Source: Termitidicoccus mucosus (GTDB lineage: Bacteria; Verrucomicrobiota; Verrucomicrobiia; Opitutales; Opitutaceae). Taken from it: DNA of 64,000 nucleotides. The notes beneath the pieces are model-generated. The model did no database searches, was not told the origin of the DNA, and was given only the letters and a program-made list of their open reading frames with translations. Positions 56,161 to 64,000 of the stretch are shown here, in pieces. The stretch is taken from positions 1,426,001 to 1,490,000 of the forward strand of contig NZ_CP109796.1 in assembly GCF_038725785.1 (NCBI RefSeq). Direction: 5' to 3'. A program made the translations under genes and the position numbers. Position 1 is the stretch's first letter. Each line of letters begins with the position of its first letter.

Positions 56161-58797
56161 ATGAGCGTCCGCATCCACGAACTCGCCAAGAAGATTGGCA
56201 TGGACAACAAGGCATTGTTGGCCCTGCTCAAAGAACGCAATTTTGAAGTCAAGAGCGTCTCGAGCACAATCGACAACATCTCGGCCGAGGCCATCGAGCA
56301 GGAATTCGCGGAGCAAAACCCGTCCGCCGGGTCCGCGCCTCTCTCCGAGGACGCCGCATCCGAATCCCCGGCTGAAACCGCCCCGCCTGCCTCCGGGGTC
56401 TTCATCCCGGCCGGCGTCCGCGTGAAAAGCGTCGAGGACGTGGCCCGCGAAAAAGAAGAGGCCGCCCGCGCCGCCGCCGAGGCCAAAAAAGCCGCGCAGG
56501 CCGTCGCCGCTCCGATGCCGCCGCCGCCCGTGCCGCGCCCTGTCCCGGCGCCCCTTCCCCCGCGCCCTGTTTCCGCACCTCCACCCGCGCCATCCATCGT
56601 GAGCGCACCCAAATCCGCACCTTCCGCACCGCCTCCGGTGCCGGTCCCGTCTGTGGTTTCCGCACCGAAACCACCCCCGCCTGCGCCCTCCGCGCCTTTG
56701 CCGGCCGCCGCGCGCTCGTTCATTCCTCCCGTCCGCACCGCCGCCGAGGCCGCTGCTGCGGCCGCCGCGCCCAAGACGCCGCCCGTCGCGCCCGCGCCGC
56801 GTCCCGTCTCCGCGCCGCCCCCGCCGGTTCAGCGCCCGGTCTCGGCACCTCCCGCGCCGGTCAACCGGCCATCCGCGCCTCCACCGCCCCCGATGGCCGG
56901 GGCGCCGAAGCCGCCGCCCGCCATCGTCTCCGCGCCCGGCGCGACGCCCGCGATTCCTTCCGCCGCGCCTTTCTCCGTCGCGAGCGCGCCCGCCGCCGAA
57001 GGCGAGGTGAAGATGATCAGCATGAAGCCGCCCATCATCGTGCGCGACTTCGCGCCCGCGCTTGGGCTGAAGCCCTTCAAGCTCATCTCCGAACTCATGG
57101 CGATGGGCGTTTTCGCCTCGATGAACCAGACCGTCGAGGAAACCGTGGCGGTCAAGGTCGCGGAAAAATTCGGCTTCCTGCTCGAAATCAAGCACCGCGG
57201 CGACGCCGCCGCGCAGCAGGCCAAACTCGCCGAAAAAGCGAAAAAGAAAAAAGACCCGAACGTGGACGACCCGAAGGACCTCGTCCCGCGTCCGCCCGTC
57301 GTGTGCATCCTGGGGCACGTTGACCACGGCAAGACCTCGCTCCTCGACGCCATCCGCAAGGCCAACGTCGTCGCCGGCGAATTCGGCGGCATCACCCAGC
57401 ACATCGGCGCGTATCAGGTCACCCGCGGCGAACGCAAGATCACCTTCCTCGACACCCCCGGCCACGCCGCCTTCAACAAAATGCGCGAGCGCGGCGCCTC
57501 CGTCACCGACATCGCCGTGCTCGTCATCGCCGCCGACGACGGCTTCATGCCGCAGACCGACGAGGCCCTCCAGCACGTGCAGAACGCCAAGGTCGCGCTC
57601 ATCGTCGCCATCAACAAAATCGACGCGAAGGGCGCCAACATCGACCAGATCAAGGGCCAGATGCAGCAGCGCGGCATCGCCTCCGAGGATTGGGGCGGCG
57701 AGACCATCACCGTGCCCGTTTCCGCGATCAAGGGCGACGGCATCGACGACCTGCTCGAAATGCTCGCGCTCCAGGCCGACGTGCTCGAACTCAAGGCCAA
57801 CCCGAAGGCACCCGCCAGCGGCATCATCATCGAATCCCAAATCGACACCGGCCGCGGCCCGCTCGCCACCGTCATCGTCCAGCGCGGCACGCTTCGCATC
57901 GGCGACGCCATCGTGTGCGGCCAGCACTGGGCCAAGGTCCGCGCCATGTTTGACGACCAGGGCAACAATGTGAAGGAGGCCCCGCCCTCCACGCCCGTCC
58001 GCGTCATCGGCTGGTCGGGCGCGCCCGACAGCGGTGCGGAATTCAAATCGTCCAAAAACGCCCGCGAGGCCGAGAACATCGCCGAGGAAGAGGAGGACCG
58101 CCTGCGCAAGCTCGCCGCCGCCCAGGCCGCCGCGCCCAAGGAATCGTCCATCGAAAGCCTTTTCGCCAACATCGCCGCCACGCAGCAAAAGACGCTCAAG
58201 GTCATCATCAAGACCGACGTCTTCGGTTCCGCCGAGGCCGTGCGCCACGTGCTGGAAAGCATCAAGAGCACGAAGGTCACGCTCGAAATCGTCTCCACCG
58301 ACGTCGGACTCATCGGCAAAAACGACGTCCTCATGGCCGGCACCGGCGGCGCGGTCATCCTCGGCTTCAACACCAAGCTCGAAAACGGCGTCACCCCGCT
58401 CGCCAAGCACCACGGCGTCCGCATCGAGACCTTCAACATCATCTACGAACTCGGCGACAAGGTCCGCGAAATGATGGCCGACCTGCTCGACCCCGAGTTG
58501 AAGGAAGTGAAACTCGGCGCCGCCGAGGTGCGCGCCACCTTCCCGCTCGCGAAAGGCTTTGTGGCCGGCTGCCTCGTCACCGAAGGCAAGATCACCCGCA
58601 ACGCCCAGTCGCGCCTGCGCCGCGGCAAGACCGTCGTCACCGAAGGCAAGGTCAACACGCTCAAACGCTTCAAGGACGACGCCAACGAAGTCCGCGCCGG
58701 CCTCGAGTGCGGCATCAAGCTCGACGACTTCAACGGCTACGAAATCGGCGACATCATCGAGTGCTACGAAATCCAGAAAGTCAGGGCCGCGCTCTGA
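56161..58797 (+). CDS. infB: Translation initiation factor IF-2
   Basis: GTPase that places initiator tRNA, 878 residues. N-terminal IF2_N (SVRIHELAKKIGMDNKALLA), Pro/Ala/Ser-rich linker about 60-280, second IF2_N-like part, G domain with G1 GHVDHGKT (from residue 385), G3 DTPGHAAF, G4 NKID, then domains II-IV. Its TGA stop lies inside the left arm of a palindrome. Follows nusA by 41 bp. Confidence 0.97.
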   Translation: MSVRIHELAKKIGMDNKALLALLKERNFEVKSVSSTIDNISAEAIEQEFAEQNPSAGSAPLSEDAASESPAETAPPASGVFIPAGVRVKSVEDVAREKEEAARAAAEAKKAAQAVAAPMPPPPVPRPVPAPLPPRPVSAPPPAPSIVSAPKSAPSAPPPVPVPSVVSAPKPPPPAPSAPLPAAARSFIPPVRTAAEAAAAAAAPKTPPVAPAPRPVSAPPPPVQRPVSAPPAPVNRPSAPPPPPMAGAPKPPPAIVSAPGATPAIPSAAPFSVASAPAAEGEVKMISMKPPIIVRDFAPALGLKPFKLISELMAMGVFASMNQTVEETVAVKVAEKFGFLLEIKHRGDAAAQQAKLAEKAKKKKDPNVDDPKDLVPRPPVVCILGHVDHGKTSLLDAIRKANVVAGEFGGITQHIGAYQVTRGERKITFLDTPGHAAFNKMRERGASVTDIAVLVIAADDGFMPQTDEALQHVQNAKVALIVAINKIDAKGANIDQIKGQMQQRGIASEDWGGETITVPVSAIKGDGIDDLLEMLALQADVLELKANPKAPASGIIIESQIDTGRGPLATVIVQRGTLRIGDAIVCGQHWAKVRAMFDDQGNNVKEAPPSTPVRVIGWSGAPDSGAEFKSSKNAREAENIAEEEEDRLRKLAAAQAAAPKESSIESLFANIAATQQKTLKVIIKTDVFGSAEAVRHVLESIKSTKVTLEIVSTDVGLIGKNDVLMAGTGGAVILGFNTKLENGVTPLAKHHGVRIETFNIIYELGDKVREMMADLLDPELKEVKLGAAEVRATFPLAKGFVAGCLVTEGKITRNAQSRLRRGKTVVTEGKVNTLKRFKDDANEVRAGLECGIKLDDFNGYEIGDIIECYEIQKVRAAL

Positions 58798-58888
58798 TTT
58801 ACGAATTACGATTTGCGAATTACGATTGAGCCAAGCCCGCTGCTTGCGCTTCCATCATTCGTAAGTCGTAAATCTAAAATCGTAAATC
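58796..58888. repeat. Palindrome of TTACGAATTACGATT-type words, infB-rbfA gap
   Basis: About 33-bp imperfect arms: left GATTTACGAATTACGATTTG and on, right ending TAAATCTAAAATCGTAAATC. It spans the gap from inside the infB stop codon to 3 bp before the rbfA ATG. Same words as the single arm at 1209. Confidence 0.85.
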
Positions 58889-58891
58889 CAC

Positions 58892-59275
58892 ATGTCCAAC
58901 CGCACCCTCCGCGTCAACGAACTCATCCAGCGCGAGCTGAGTGACATCCTCCGCAAGCGTTATCAGGCCGAGGCGGTCGCCATCACCATCAGCGCGGTCG
59001 ATATCGCCCCCGACCTCCGCGATGGCCGCGTGCACGTGGCGGTCTTTGGCGACGCCGATTTCGCGCAGCAAAAACTCCGCTGGCTCCGTGCCATCGCCCG
59101 CGAACTCACGCAGGAATTGGGCCGCCGCATCGTGCTCAAATACATGCCCAAGCTCACCTACACGCTCGACACCAGCACCGCCCGCGGCAACCGCGTCCTC
59201 GGCATCCTCGACGAGATCGACGCCAAGCAGGGTCCGCTCCCTCCGTCCGACGACGATGCCGCGCCATCTCCGTAG
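58892..59275 (+). CDS. rbfA: Ribosome-binding factor A
   Basis: 30S maturation and cold-adaptation factor, 127 residues with the KH-like fold: RTLRVNELIQRELSDILRKR, VTISAVDIAPDLRDGRVHVA-like strand, and the FKYMPKLTY...D region. Standard position after infB. Confidence 0.94.
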   Translation: MSNRTLRVNELIQRELSDILRKRYQAEAVAITISAVDIAPDLRDGRVHVAVFGDADFAQQKLRWLRAIARELTQELGRRIVLKYMPKLTYTLDTSTARGNRVLGILDEIDAKQGPLPPSDDDAAPSP

Positions 59276-59316
59276 CGCCTCGTAGGGGCTTCGCTTGCGA
59301 AGCCCGCCCCCTTCCC

Positions 59317-59408
59317 TCTTTCCTCTTTATTCTTTCTCTTTCCTCTTTCTCTCGCCATCGGTGACGGCCAGGGGAGAAAGAGGAAAGAGAAAGAATAAAG
59401 AGGAAAGA
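59317..59408. repeat. Purine/pyrimidine palindrome, rbfA-nrnA gap
   Basis: Perfect 35-bp inverted repeat (59317-59351 pyrimidine, 59374-59408 purine), 22-nt spacer with a small GCC/GGC hairpin. The arm is the same word order as the copy at 34882, over 30 kb away. Confidence 0.95.
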
Positions 59409-59452
59409 TTCATTACCAACACACCCGTCTATTTCATCCACTGTTCCAAAAA

Positions 59453-59482
59453 TTCTTCCGTGTATTCCGTGTGTTCCGCGGG
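59453..59482 (+). repeat. Single-arm TTCCGTGTATTCCGTG word repeat
   Basis: Three TTCCGTG-type units in tandem just before nrnA; no complementary arm. This word repeat is one I recall from intergenic regions of several phyla. Confidence 0.65.
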
Positions 59483-59497
59483 CCATAATTGAAAACA

Positions 59498-60499
59498 ATG
59501 GAAAAACTCTTTCCCGATCTCTCCTCCCGTTTCGCCCGGCTTCTCGCCGACATCGCCGGACAACGCATCGCCGTGGTCGGCCACGCCCGCCCGGACGGCG
59601 ATTGCATCGGCTCGCAAATCGCCCTGGCCCGCGTCCTCCGCGCGCGCGGCCACGAAGTCGTCTGCGTCAACGGCGACCTCGTGCCCCGCCGCCTCCGATA
59701 CCTCGTCGGAGACATGCCCTTTTATCTCACCGACGACACGCCCGCGGGCGACTGGGCCGCGATCTACGTTGACTGCGCCGACCATGCCCGCGGCGGCGAG
59801 AAGGCCCGCAAACGCTTCCCGGCCCCGGTCGCCGTCATCGATCATCACCTGTCCAACTCCGGCTTCGCGCCCTGCAACATCATCGATTCGACCTCCGCCG
59901 CCGCGTGCGAAATCCTCGCCGGACTCTTTCTCGACAACGCCATCGACATCGACCCCGGCGCCGCGCGAGCCCTCTACGCCGGCATCGTCACCGACACCGG
60001 CATGTTCCGCTTCAACTCCACCACCCGCCGCACCTTCATGCTCGCCGCCGAGCTTGTCACGCGCGGCGCCAACCCCAGCGAGGCCGGCTACGAAATCTAC
60101 GAGCGCGAGTCCCCCGCCAAGCTCCGGCTCCTCCAGCGCTTCCTCGGCTCCCTCCGCTACGAATGCGGCGGACGCGCCTGCGTCGGCCTGCTGCCCGACG
60201 GCGTCTTCGAGCAGACTGGCGCCGAGATCGAGGACACCGAGGGGCTCGTGGACTATGCCCGTTGTATCGACGGAGTGGATATCGGTGTGCTCATCGAGGA
60301 ACGCGCGGGCGCGATCAAGGCGAGCTTCCGCGCAAAAAATCCCGTCTTCCGCGTCGACCAGATCGCGGCGCAATTCGGCGGCGGCGGGCACGCCTGCGCC
60401 GCCGGCCTCAACTTGCAAGGCGGGACGCTCGCCGACTTCCGTCCCCGGCTCGTCGCCGCCCTCGCCGCCCAATTCGCCGCGATGGAAATCAAAAATTAA
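59498..60499 (+). CDS. nrnA: DHH-family nanoRNase / pAp phosphatase
   Basis: Degrades 2-5-nt RNAs and pAp. 333 residues: DHH domain with HARPDGDCIGSQIALARVL, YVDCADHAR and VIDHHLSNSGF (metal ligands), DHHA1 domain with FRVDQIAAQFGGGGHACAAG. The first motif is HARPDGD, a common variant. In place between rbfA and truB as in many bacteria. ATG 59498; a TTG 9 nt earlier is possible. Confidence 0.94.
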   Translation: MEKLFPDLSSRFARLLADIAGQRIAVVGHARPDGDCIGSQIALARVLRARGHEVVCVNGDLVPRRLRYLVGDMPFYLTDDTPAGDWAAIYVDCADHARGGEKARKRFPAPVAVIDHHLSNSGFAPCNIIDSTSAAACEILAGLFLDNAIDIDPGAARALYAGIVTDTGMFRFNSTTRRTFMLAAELVTRGANPSEAGYEIYERESPAKLRLLQRFLGSLRYECGGRACVGLLPDGVFEQTGAEIEDTEGLVDYARCIDGVDIGVLIEERAGAIKASFRAKNPVFRVDQIAAQFGGGGHACAAGLNLQGGTLADFRPRLVAALAAQFAAMEIKN

Positions 60500-60571
60500 G
60501 AGACCAGCCGCACGAACCTTGAAACACGCAAGCGCCGCCGCGCCGCGCCCCCAAAATTCCTGATTTCATCC

Positions 60572-61297
60572 ATGCTCCTCCCGCCCAAAGAAATCGAGGG
60601 TGTCCTCCTCATCGACAAACCCACCGACCACACCTCGCACGACGTCATCGCCCGCCTGCGCGGCATCCTGAAAATGAAGCGCGTCGGCCACGCCGGCACG
60701 CTCGATCCCATGGCCACCGGCGTGCTTGTTGTCCTCGTCGGCAAGGCGACCCGCGCCTCGCAATACCTGATGAGCCTCGACAAGGAATACACCGGCACCG
60801 TCACCCTCGGCAAGGTCACCAACACCCAGGACGCCGAGGGCGAAATGCTCGAGACGCGTCCCGTCCCGCCGCTCACCGAGGCGCAAGTCCTCGCCGCGAT
60901 GAAGACCTTCGTCGGCGACCAATACCAGATGCCGCCCATGTTTTCCGCCATCAAGATCGACGGCGTGCCGCTCTACAAAAGCGCGCGCAAGGGCGAGGAT
61001 ATCGAACGGGAGCCGCGCTTCATCCGCATCTCGAAATTCGAACTCGAACGCTTCGCCTCCCCCGAGATCGACTTCGTGCTCCGTTGCAGCAAAGGCACCT
61101 ATGTGCGCACCGTCGCGCACGACCTCGGCCAGAAAATCGGCTGCGGCGCGCACCTTTCCTCCCTGCGCCGCACCGCGACCGGCAGGTTCACCATCGACCA
61201 GTGCGTGACCATCGAGCAACTTCAGGCCATGTCGCCGCCCGATATCGAAAAACGCCTCATCCCCGTCCGCGACGCCGTCCCATCCGTGGCCCTGTGA
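60572..61297 (+). CDS. truB: tRNA pseudouridine(55) synthase
   Basis: Modifies U55 of tRNA. 241 residues. [40 protein letters not shown] with the catalytic Asp45, [10 protein letters not shown], and [20 protein letters not shown]. It lacks the C-terminal PUA domain of E. coli TruB, as in many shorter homologues. Confidence 0.96.
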   Translation: MLLPPKEIEGVLLIDKPTDHTSHDVIARLRGILKMKRVGHAGTLDPMATGVLVVLVGKATRASQYLMSLDKEYTGTVTLGKVTNTQDAEGEMLETRPVPPLTEAQVLAAMKTFVGDQYQMPPMFSAIKIDGVPLYKSARKGEDIEREPRFIRISKFELERFASPEIDFVLRCSKGTYVRTVAHDLGQKIGCGAHLSSLRRTATGRFTIDQCVTIEQLQAMSPPDIEKRLIPVRDAVPSVAL

Positions 61298-61438
61298 GAA
61301 AAACGCGCCATGCCATCCCGTTCATCCCGCGTTCCCCGCGCCCAAACCCCGCACCCCGCCGCGGTTAATTATTTCCGCAAATTCCGCAAAATCCCCTGAC
61401 ACGGAACGCATCCCGAAAACACCTTTCTATCCGCGGCC

Positions 61439-62392
61439 ATGGCCACGACCCAATTTCAAGATCTCGCCGAAGCCAGGCTGCCAGCCCGCCCGCTTCACCT
61501 CGCCATCGGCATGTTTGACGGCGTGCATCTCGGACACCGCGCCGTCATCGACGCCGCCATCCAGTCCGCGCGGCGCAGCGGCGGACTGGCCGGCGTGCTC
61601 ACCTTCTGGCCGCACCCCAGCGTTCTCGTCCGCCCCGATTCCCCTGTCCCGCTGGTCAACGATCCCGGCATAAAGGCCCGCCTCCTCGCCGAGGCCGGCA
61701 TGGACTTCATCATCACGCAACGCTTCACCCCCGGGTTCGCCGCCATCGAGGCCGCGGATTTTCTCCCGTTCCTCCAGAAAAACCTGCCCGCGCTCTCCGC
61801 CATTTACGTCGGGGAAAACTGGCGCTACGGGCATGGCCGCGGCGGCGACATTCACTCCTTGGTCGAAGACGCGCGCGCGCGCGGCCTCGCGGTCGTCAGC
61901 TCGCAGCGCATCAATCTCAACGGGGAGCCCATCAGCAGCACGCGCATCCGCGCCTGTCTCGCCGAAGGCCGCCTCGACGAGGCCAACGCGCTTCTCGGCT
62001 ACAGCTATTTCGCCGAGGGCATCGTCGCCTCGGGCAAGGCGCTCGGCCGTGCCATCGGGTTTCCCACGCTCAACATTTCCTGGGATCCCGGCTTGCGGCC
62101 CTGTTTCGGTGTTTACGCCGTGCAAGTCACCGGGCCGAAATCGGCGGGACGTTACCCCGGCGTCGCCAACTACGGCCTGCGTCCGACCGTGGAGCAAAGC
62201 ACCGAGCCCAAGCTCGAAGTGCATCTTTTCGGCCCCTGCCCCTTCGCCGGCGGCGACAAAATCCAGGTGGACTGGCTTCGCTTCATCCGCCCGGAGATGA
62301 AATTCTCCAGCGTCGAGGAACTCACCGCCCGCATCGCCGAGGATCGCGCCCAGGCCGAGGCGTTTTTCAAAACCGGGACCACCGCGAAATAA
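61439..62392 (+). CDS. ribF: Bifunctional riboflavin kinase / FAD synthetase
   Basis: Makes FMN and FAD from riboflavin. 317 residues: nucleotidyltransferase half (LAIGMFDGVHLGHRAVIDAA, VGENWRYGHGRGGDI, INLNGEPISSTRIRACLAEG) and riboflavin kinase half (VASGKALGRAIGFPTLNI, YPGVANYGLRPTVEQ). Last gene of the nusA cluster on this strand. Confidence 0.97.
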   Translation: MATTQFQDLAEARLPARPLHLAIGMFDGVHLGHRAVIDAAIQSARRSGGLAGVLTFWPHPSVLVRPDSPVPLVNDPGIKARLLAEAGMDFIITQRFTPGFAAIEAADFLPFLQKNLPALSAIYVGENWRYGHGRGGDIHSLVEDARARGLAVVSSQRINLNGEPISSTRIRACLAEGRLDEANALLGYSYFAEGIVASGKALGRAIGFPTLNISWDPGLRPCFGVYAVQVTGPKSAGRYPGVANYGLRPTVEQSTEPKLEVHLFGPCPFAGGDKIQVDWLRFIRPEMKFSSVEELTARIAEDRAQAEAFFKTGTTAK

Positions 62393-62415
62393 TGCCGCGG
62401 CTGCCGACTTTATGA

Positions 62416-62496
62416 TGGAGGGCCGAGCTCCTGCGAGGCCGTCGCGGTCATGGACAGTGTTTCTTCGCGACGGCCTCGCAGGAGCTCGGCCCTCCA
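62416..62496. repeat. 80-bp palindromic element, copy 4
   Basis: Perfect 30-bp inverted repeat (62416-62445 with 62467-62496), 21-nt loop. Arm identical to copy 2 over the shared 30 bases. Between convergent ribF and the VOC gene. Confidence 0.95.
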
Positions 62497-62613
62497 AAAA
62501 TCAGAATTTAGAGCATTTTTCGTTCAATTGGTCGCAAACAAGGTGGAGGGACGGCCTCCAAAAACCATATGCGACAGCATAAACGAAAAATGCTTTATTT
62601 CGTGATTGGTGCG

Positions 62614-62994
62614 TCACATCGGCTTGGCGCGATTGCAGAATTGCAATGCAACGCCCCACGGATCGCGCATCATGAGCAGGCGGGTGCCGTCGGGCACCTC
62701 GTCGGCGCTCACGAAAGTCGCGCCGGCTTTTTCCAGGCGCACGCGGTCGGCCGCGGTGTCGGTGGAGACAAAGGCGATGTGAAACACCAGCGGGTCCATC
62801 GTCGCATAGGCGGGCACGGGCGCGGCGGGATTGCTGTAGAGCTCCAGGAACACTCGGCCGCTCGAATCGGCCAGAAAGTGGGCAAAGGAGCCTTTGTCCG
62901 AGCTTCGGACGACCGCAAGACCGAGATGATCGACATACCATTTCGCGGCGGTCCGGACATCGGTGAGGTTGATGGCGAAGTGTTCGAATTTCAT
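62614..62994 (-). CDS. VOC-superfamily (glyoxalase-like) protein
   Basis: 126 residues with the paired beta-alpha-beta-beta-beta modules of the vicinal oxygen chelate fold: FEHFAINLTDVRTAAKWYVD, GRVFLELY, FHIAFVSTD and RDPWGVALQFCNR. Possible metal ligands His5, Glu52 and His72 match the family pattern. Substrate unknown; may be lyase, dioxygenase or binding protein. Confidence 0.88.
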   Translation of the reverse strand: MKFEHFAINLTDVRTAAKWYVDHLGLAVVRSSDKGSFAHFLADSSGRVFLELYSNPAAPVPAYATMDPLVFHIAFVSTDTAADRVRLEKAGATFVSADEVPDGTRLLMMRDPWGVALQFCNRAKPM

Positions 62995-63070
62995 GAGGGA
63001 AAATGGATGCCATGCGGAATAGCTTCCGGGGTCAAGGCAACGGCCCCAAAAAATGATTCCATCCCATTTC

Positions 63071-63161
63071 CTTCATCTTTCTTCTTTCCTCTTTATCTTT
63101 CTCTTTCGTCAGGAACGAGCGGGAGAAAGAGAAAGATAAAGAGGAAAGAAGAAAGATGAAG
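63071..63161. repeat. Purine/pyrimidine palindrome, hydrolase-VOC gap
   Basis: Perfect 37-bp inverted repeat (63071-63107 pyrimidine, 63125-63161 purine), 17-nt spacer. It starts CTTCATCTTTCTTCTTTCCT. It ends 10 bp from the hydrolase stop. Confidence 0.95.
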
Positions 63162-63171
63162 CCGTCCCGCG

Positions 63172-64000
63172 TCACGCCTGCGGTGTCTTCAGGAAGGTGG
63201 CGATGCGCACGCGGACCTCCTCGCCGCCATCGTCGAGGAGGTAATGGCCCGCGTCCTTGAAACGCACGATCAGGGCGTCGGGATAGATTTTGCGCCAGCG
63301 CTTGAGAAAGTGTTTGTTGAAACAGAAATCGCGCTTGCCCCAGATGAGCAGCTTCGGGTGTTCCGGGCCGGCGAGCAGCGGAAGCTTTTCCTCGATGTCC
63401 TCCAGCACGGGACGGCTCGGATGATCGATCTCCAGCGGAATATCGCGCACGAACTGGTGCACGGCCACGCGGTTCGCCCAGCTCCGATACGGGTAGAGGT
63501 AGCCCCGCTTTTCATCGCGGGTGAGCCTGCGGCGGTGCATTGCCATCCAGGTGGCGGGACCGGCGAAGCCGTTGAGCCCGCGCACGATGAATTTCCCCAG
63601 CCGGCCGCCGCGGCAGAGCGCGATGCGCCCGGGGATGTGCGTGTCGGGAAACGCGGCCGTATTCATGATGGCGATACGCCCGACGAGCCCCGGGCGGCGC
63701 GTGGCCAGCCCGAAGCCGATGGCGCCGCCCCAGTCGTGCACGACAAGGTGGATGCGCGTGAGGCCGAGCGCGTCGACGAGCGCCTCGATGTCGGCGATCC
63801 GCGTGGCGAGCGTGTAGGGATAATTTTCCGGCTTCTCGGAAAGCCCCATGCCGATGTGATCGGGCGCGATGCAGCGGTGCGCGGGAGCCAGGTCGCGGAT
63901 GAGATCGCGATAGAAAAACGACCAGGTCGGATTGCCGTGGAGCATGAGCACCGCCTCGGTGGTGTCGCGCGGTCCTTCGTCGAGGTAGCTCATGCGCGCG
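63172..64000 (-). CDS. Alpha/beta hydrolase, haloalkane-dehalogenase/OleB-like (N-terminus beyond window)
   Basis: The frame is open at the right edge; 276 codons are visible. HGNPTWSFFYRDLI (oxyanion region), nucleophile Asp in VHDWGGAIGFGL, and catalytic His in DAGHYLLDDGGEEV. The Asp nucleophile puts it with haloalkane dehalogenases and with OleB, the beta-lactone decarboxylase of olefinic hydrocarbon synthesis. The MSYLDEG text corresponds to the second strand, usually 20-30 residues in, so the true start is probably outside. OleB is my preferred guess since ole genes are known in Opitutus; the neighbours beyond the edge would decide. Confidence 0.8.
   Translation of the reverse strand, partial: ARMSYLDEGPRDTTEAVLMLHGNPTWSFFYRDLIRDLAPAHRCIAPDHIGMGLSEKPENYPYTLATRIADIEALVDALGLTRIHLVVHDWGGAIGFGLATRRPGLVGRIAIMNTAAFPDTHIPGRIALCRGGRLGKFIVRGLNGFAGPATWMAMHRRRLTRDEKRGYLYPYRSWANRVAVHQFVRDIPLEIDHPSRPVLEDIEEKLPLLAGPEHPKLLIWGKRDFCFNKHFLKRWRKIYPDALIVRFKDAGHYLLDDGGEEVRVRIATFLKTPQA

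Overview
The window is GC-rich (roughly two thirds G+C by eye), carries about 43 protein-coding genes on both strands and has no rRNA or tRNA gene that I can see. Gene content (nusA-infB-rbfA-nrnA-truB-ribF, a methionine synthase split into two genes, TonB/ExbBD, a six-domain S1, an OleB-like hydrolase) and the style of its intergenic palindromes suggest a Gram-negative Verrucomicrobiota bacterium, probably Opitutaceae-like. That placement is inference from family knowledge, not a search.

Layout. 1-2.7 kb: end of an ABC permease, then a two-component regulator/kinase pair. 2.9-10 kb (minus): a secreted multi-TonB-domain protein, carB and a parE-type topoisomerase. 10.3-13.1 kb (plus): sulfate/thiosulfate uptake (sbp-cysT-cysW, no ATPase gene). 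13.2-15.2 kb (minus): ferredoxin, ECF sigma factor and probable anti-sigma factor. 15.4-20.3 kb (plus): a rhomboid-fold protein lacking its catalytic residues, a Prc-type protease, ExbB and ExbD. 20.7-21.8 kb: divergent ArsR regulator/flavoprotein pair. 21.9-26.8 kb (minus): split cobalamin-dependent methionine synthase. 27.1-38.9 kb (plus): cobalamin riboswitch followed by btuB-btuF-btuC-btuD-cobO-cobQ-cobD-cbiB-cobU-cobT. 39.2-43.1 kb: rpsA and ligA. 44.3-52.1 kb: dtd, gspD-gspE-gspF, argA. 52.6-54.7 kb (minus): thiC under a TPP riboswitch. 54.8-62.4 kb (plus): nusA-infB-rbfA-nrnA-truB-ribF. 62.6-64 kb (minus): a VOC protein and an alpha/beta hydrolase cut by the window edge.

The genes connect around vitamin B12: outer-membrane corrinoid uptake (BtuB, energised by an ExbBD-type motor), inner-membrane import (BtuFCD), adenosylation and lower-ligand assembly (CobO to CobT), and a B12-dependent consumer (MetH) directly upstream. 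cobS is not in the window.

Two things stand out. First, the MetH C-terminal polypeptide has about 320 extra residues, including a P-loop kinase domain resembling zeta toxins, inserted in frame inside its AdoMet/reactivation domain. Second, most gene junctions carry a hairpin-forming palindrome. These include four near-identical 80-bp elements with 30-34 bp perfect arms, several purine/pyrimidine palindromes with 35-37 bp perfect arms, and many palindromes whose arms are short words repeated several times. Two such elements appear to extend into coding sequence (btuF and gspE).
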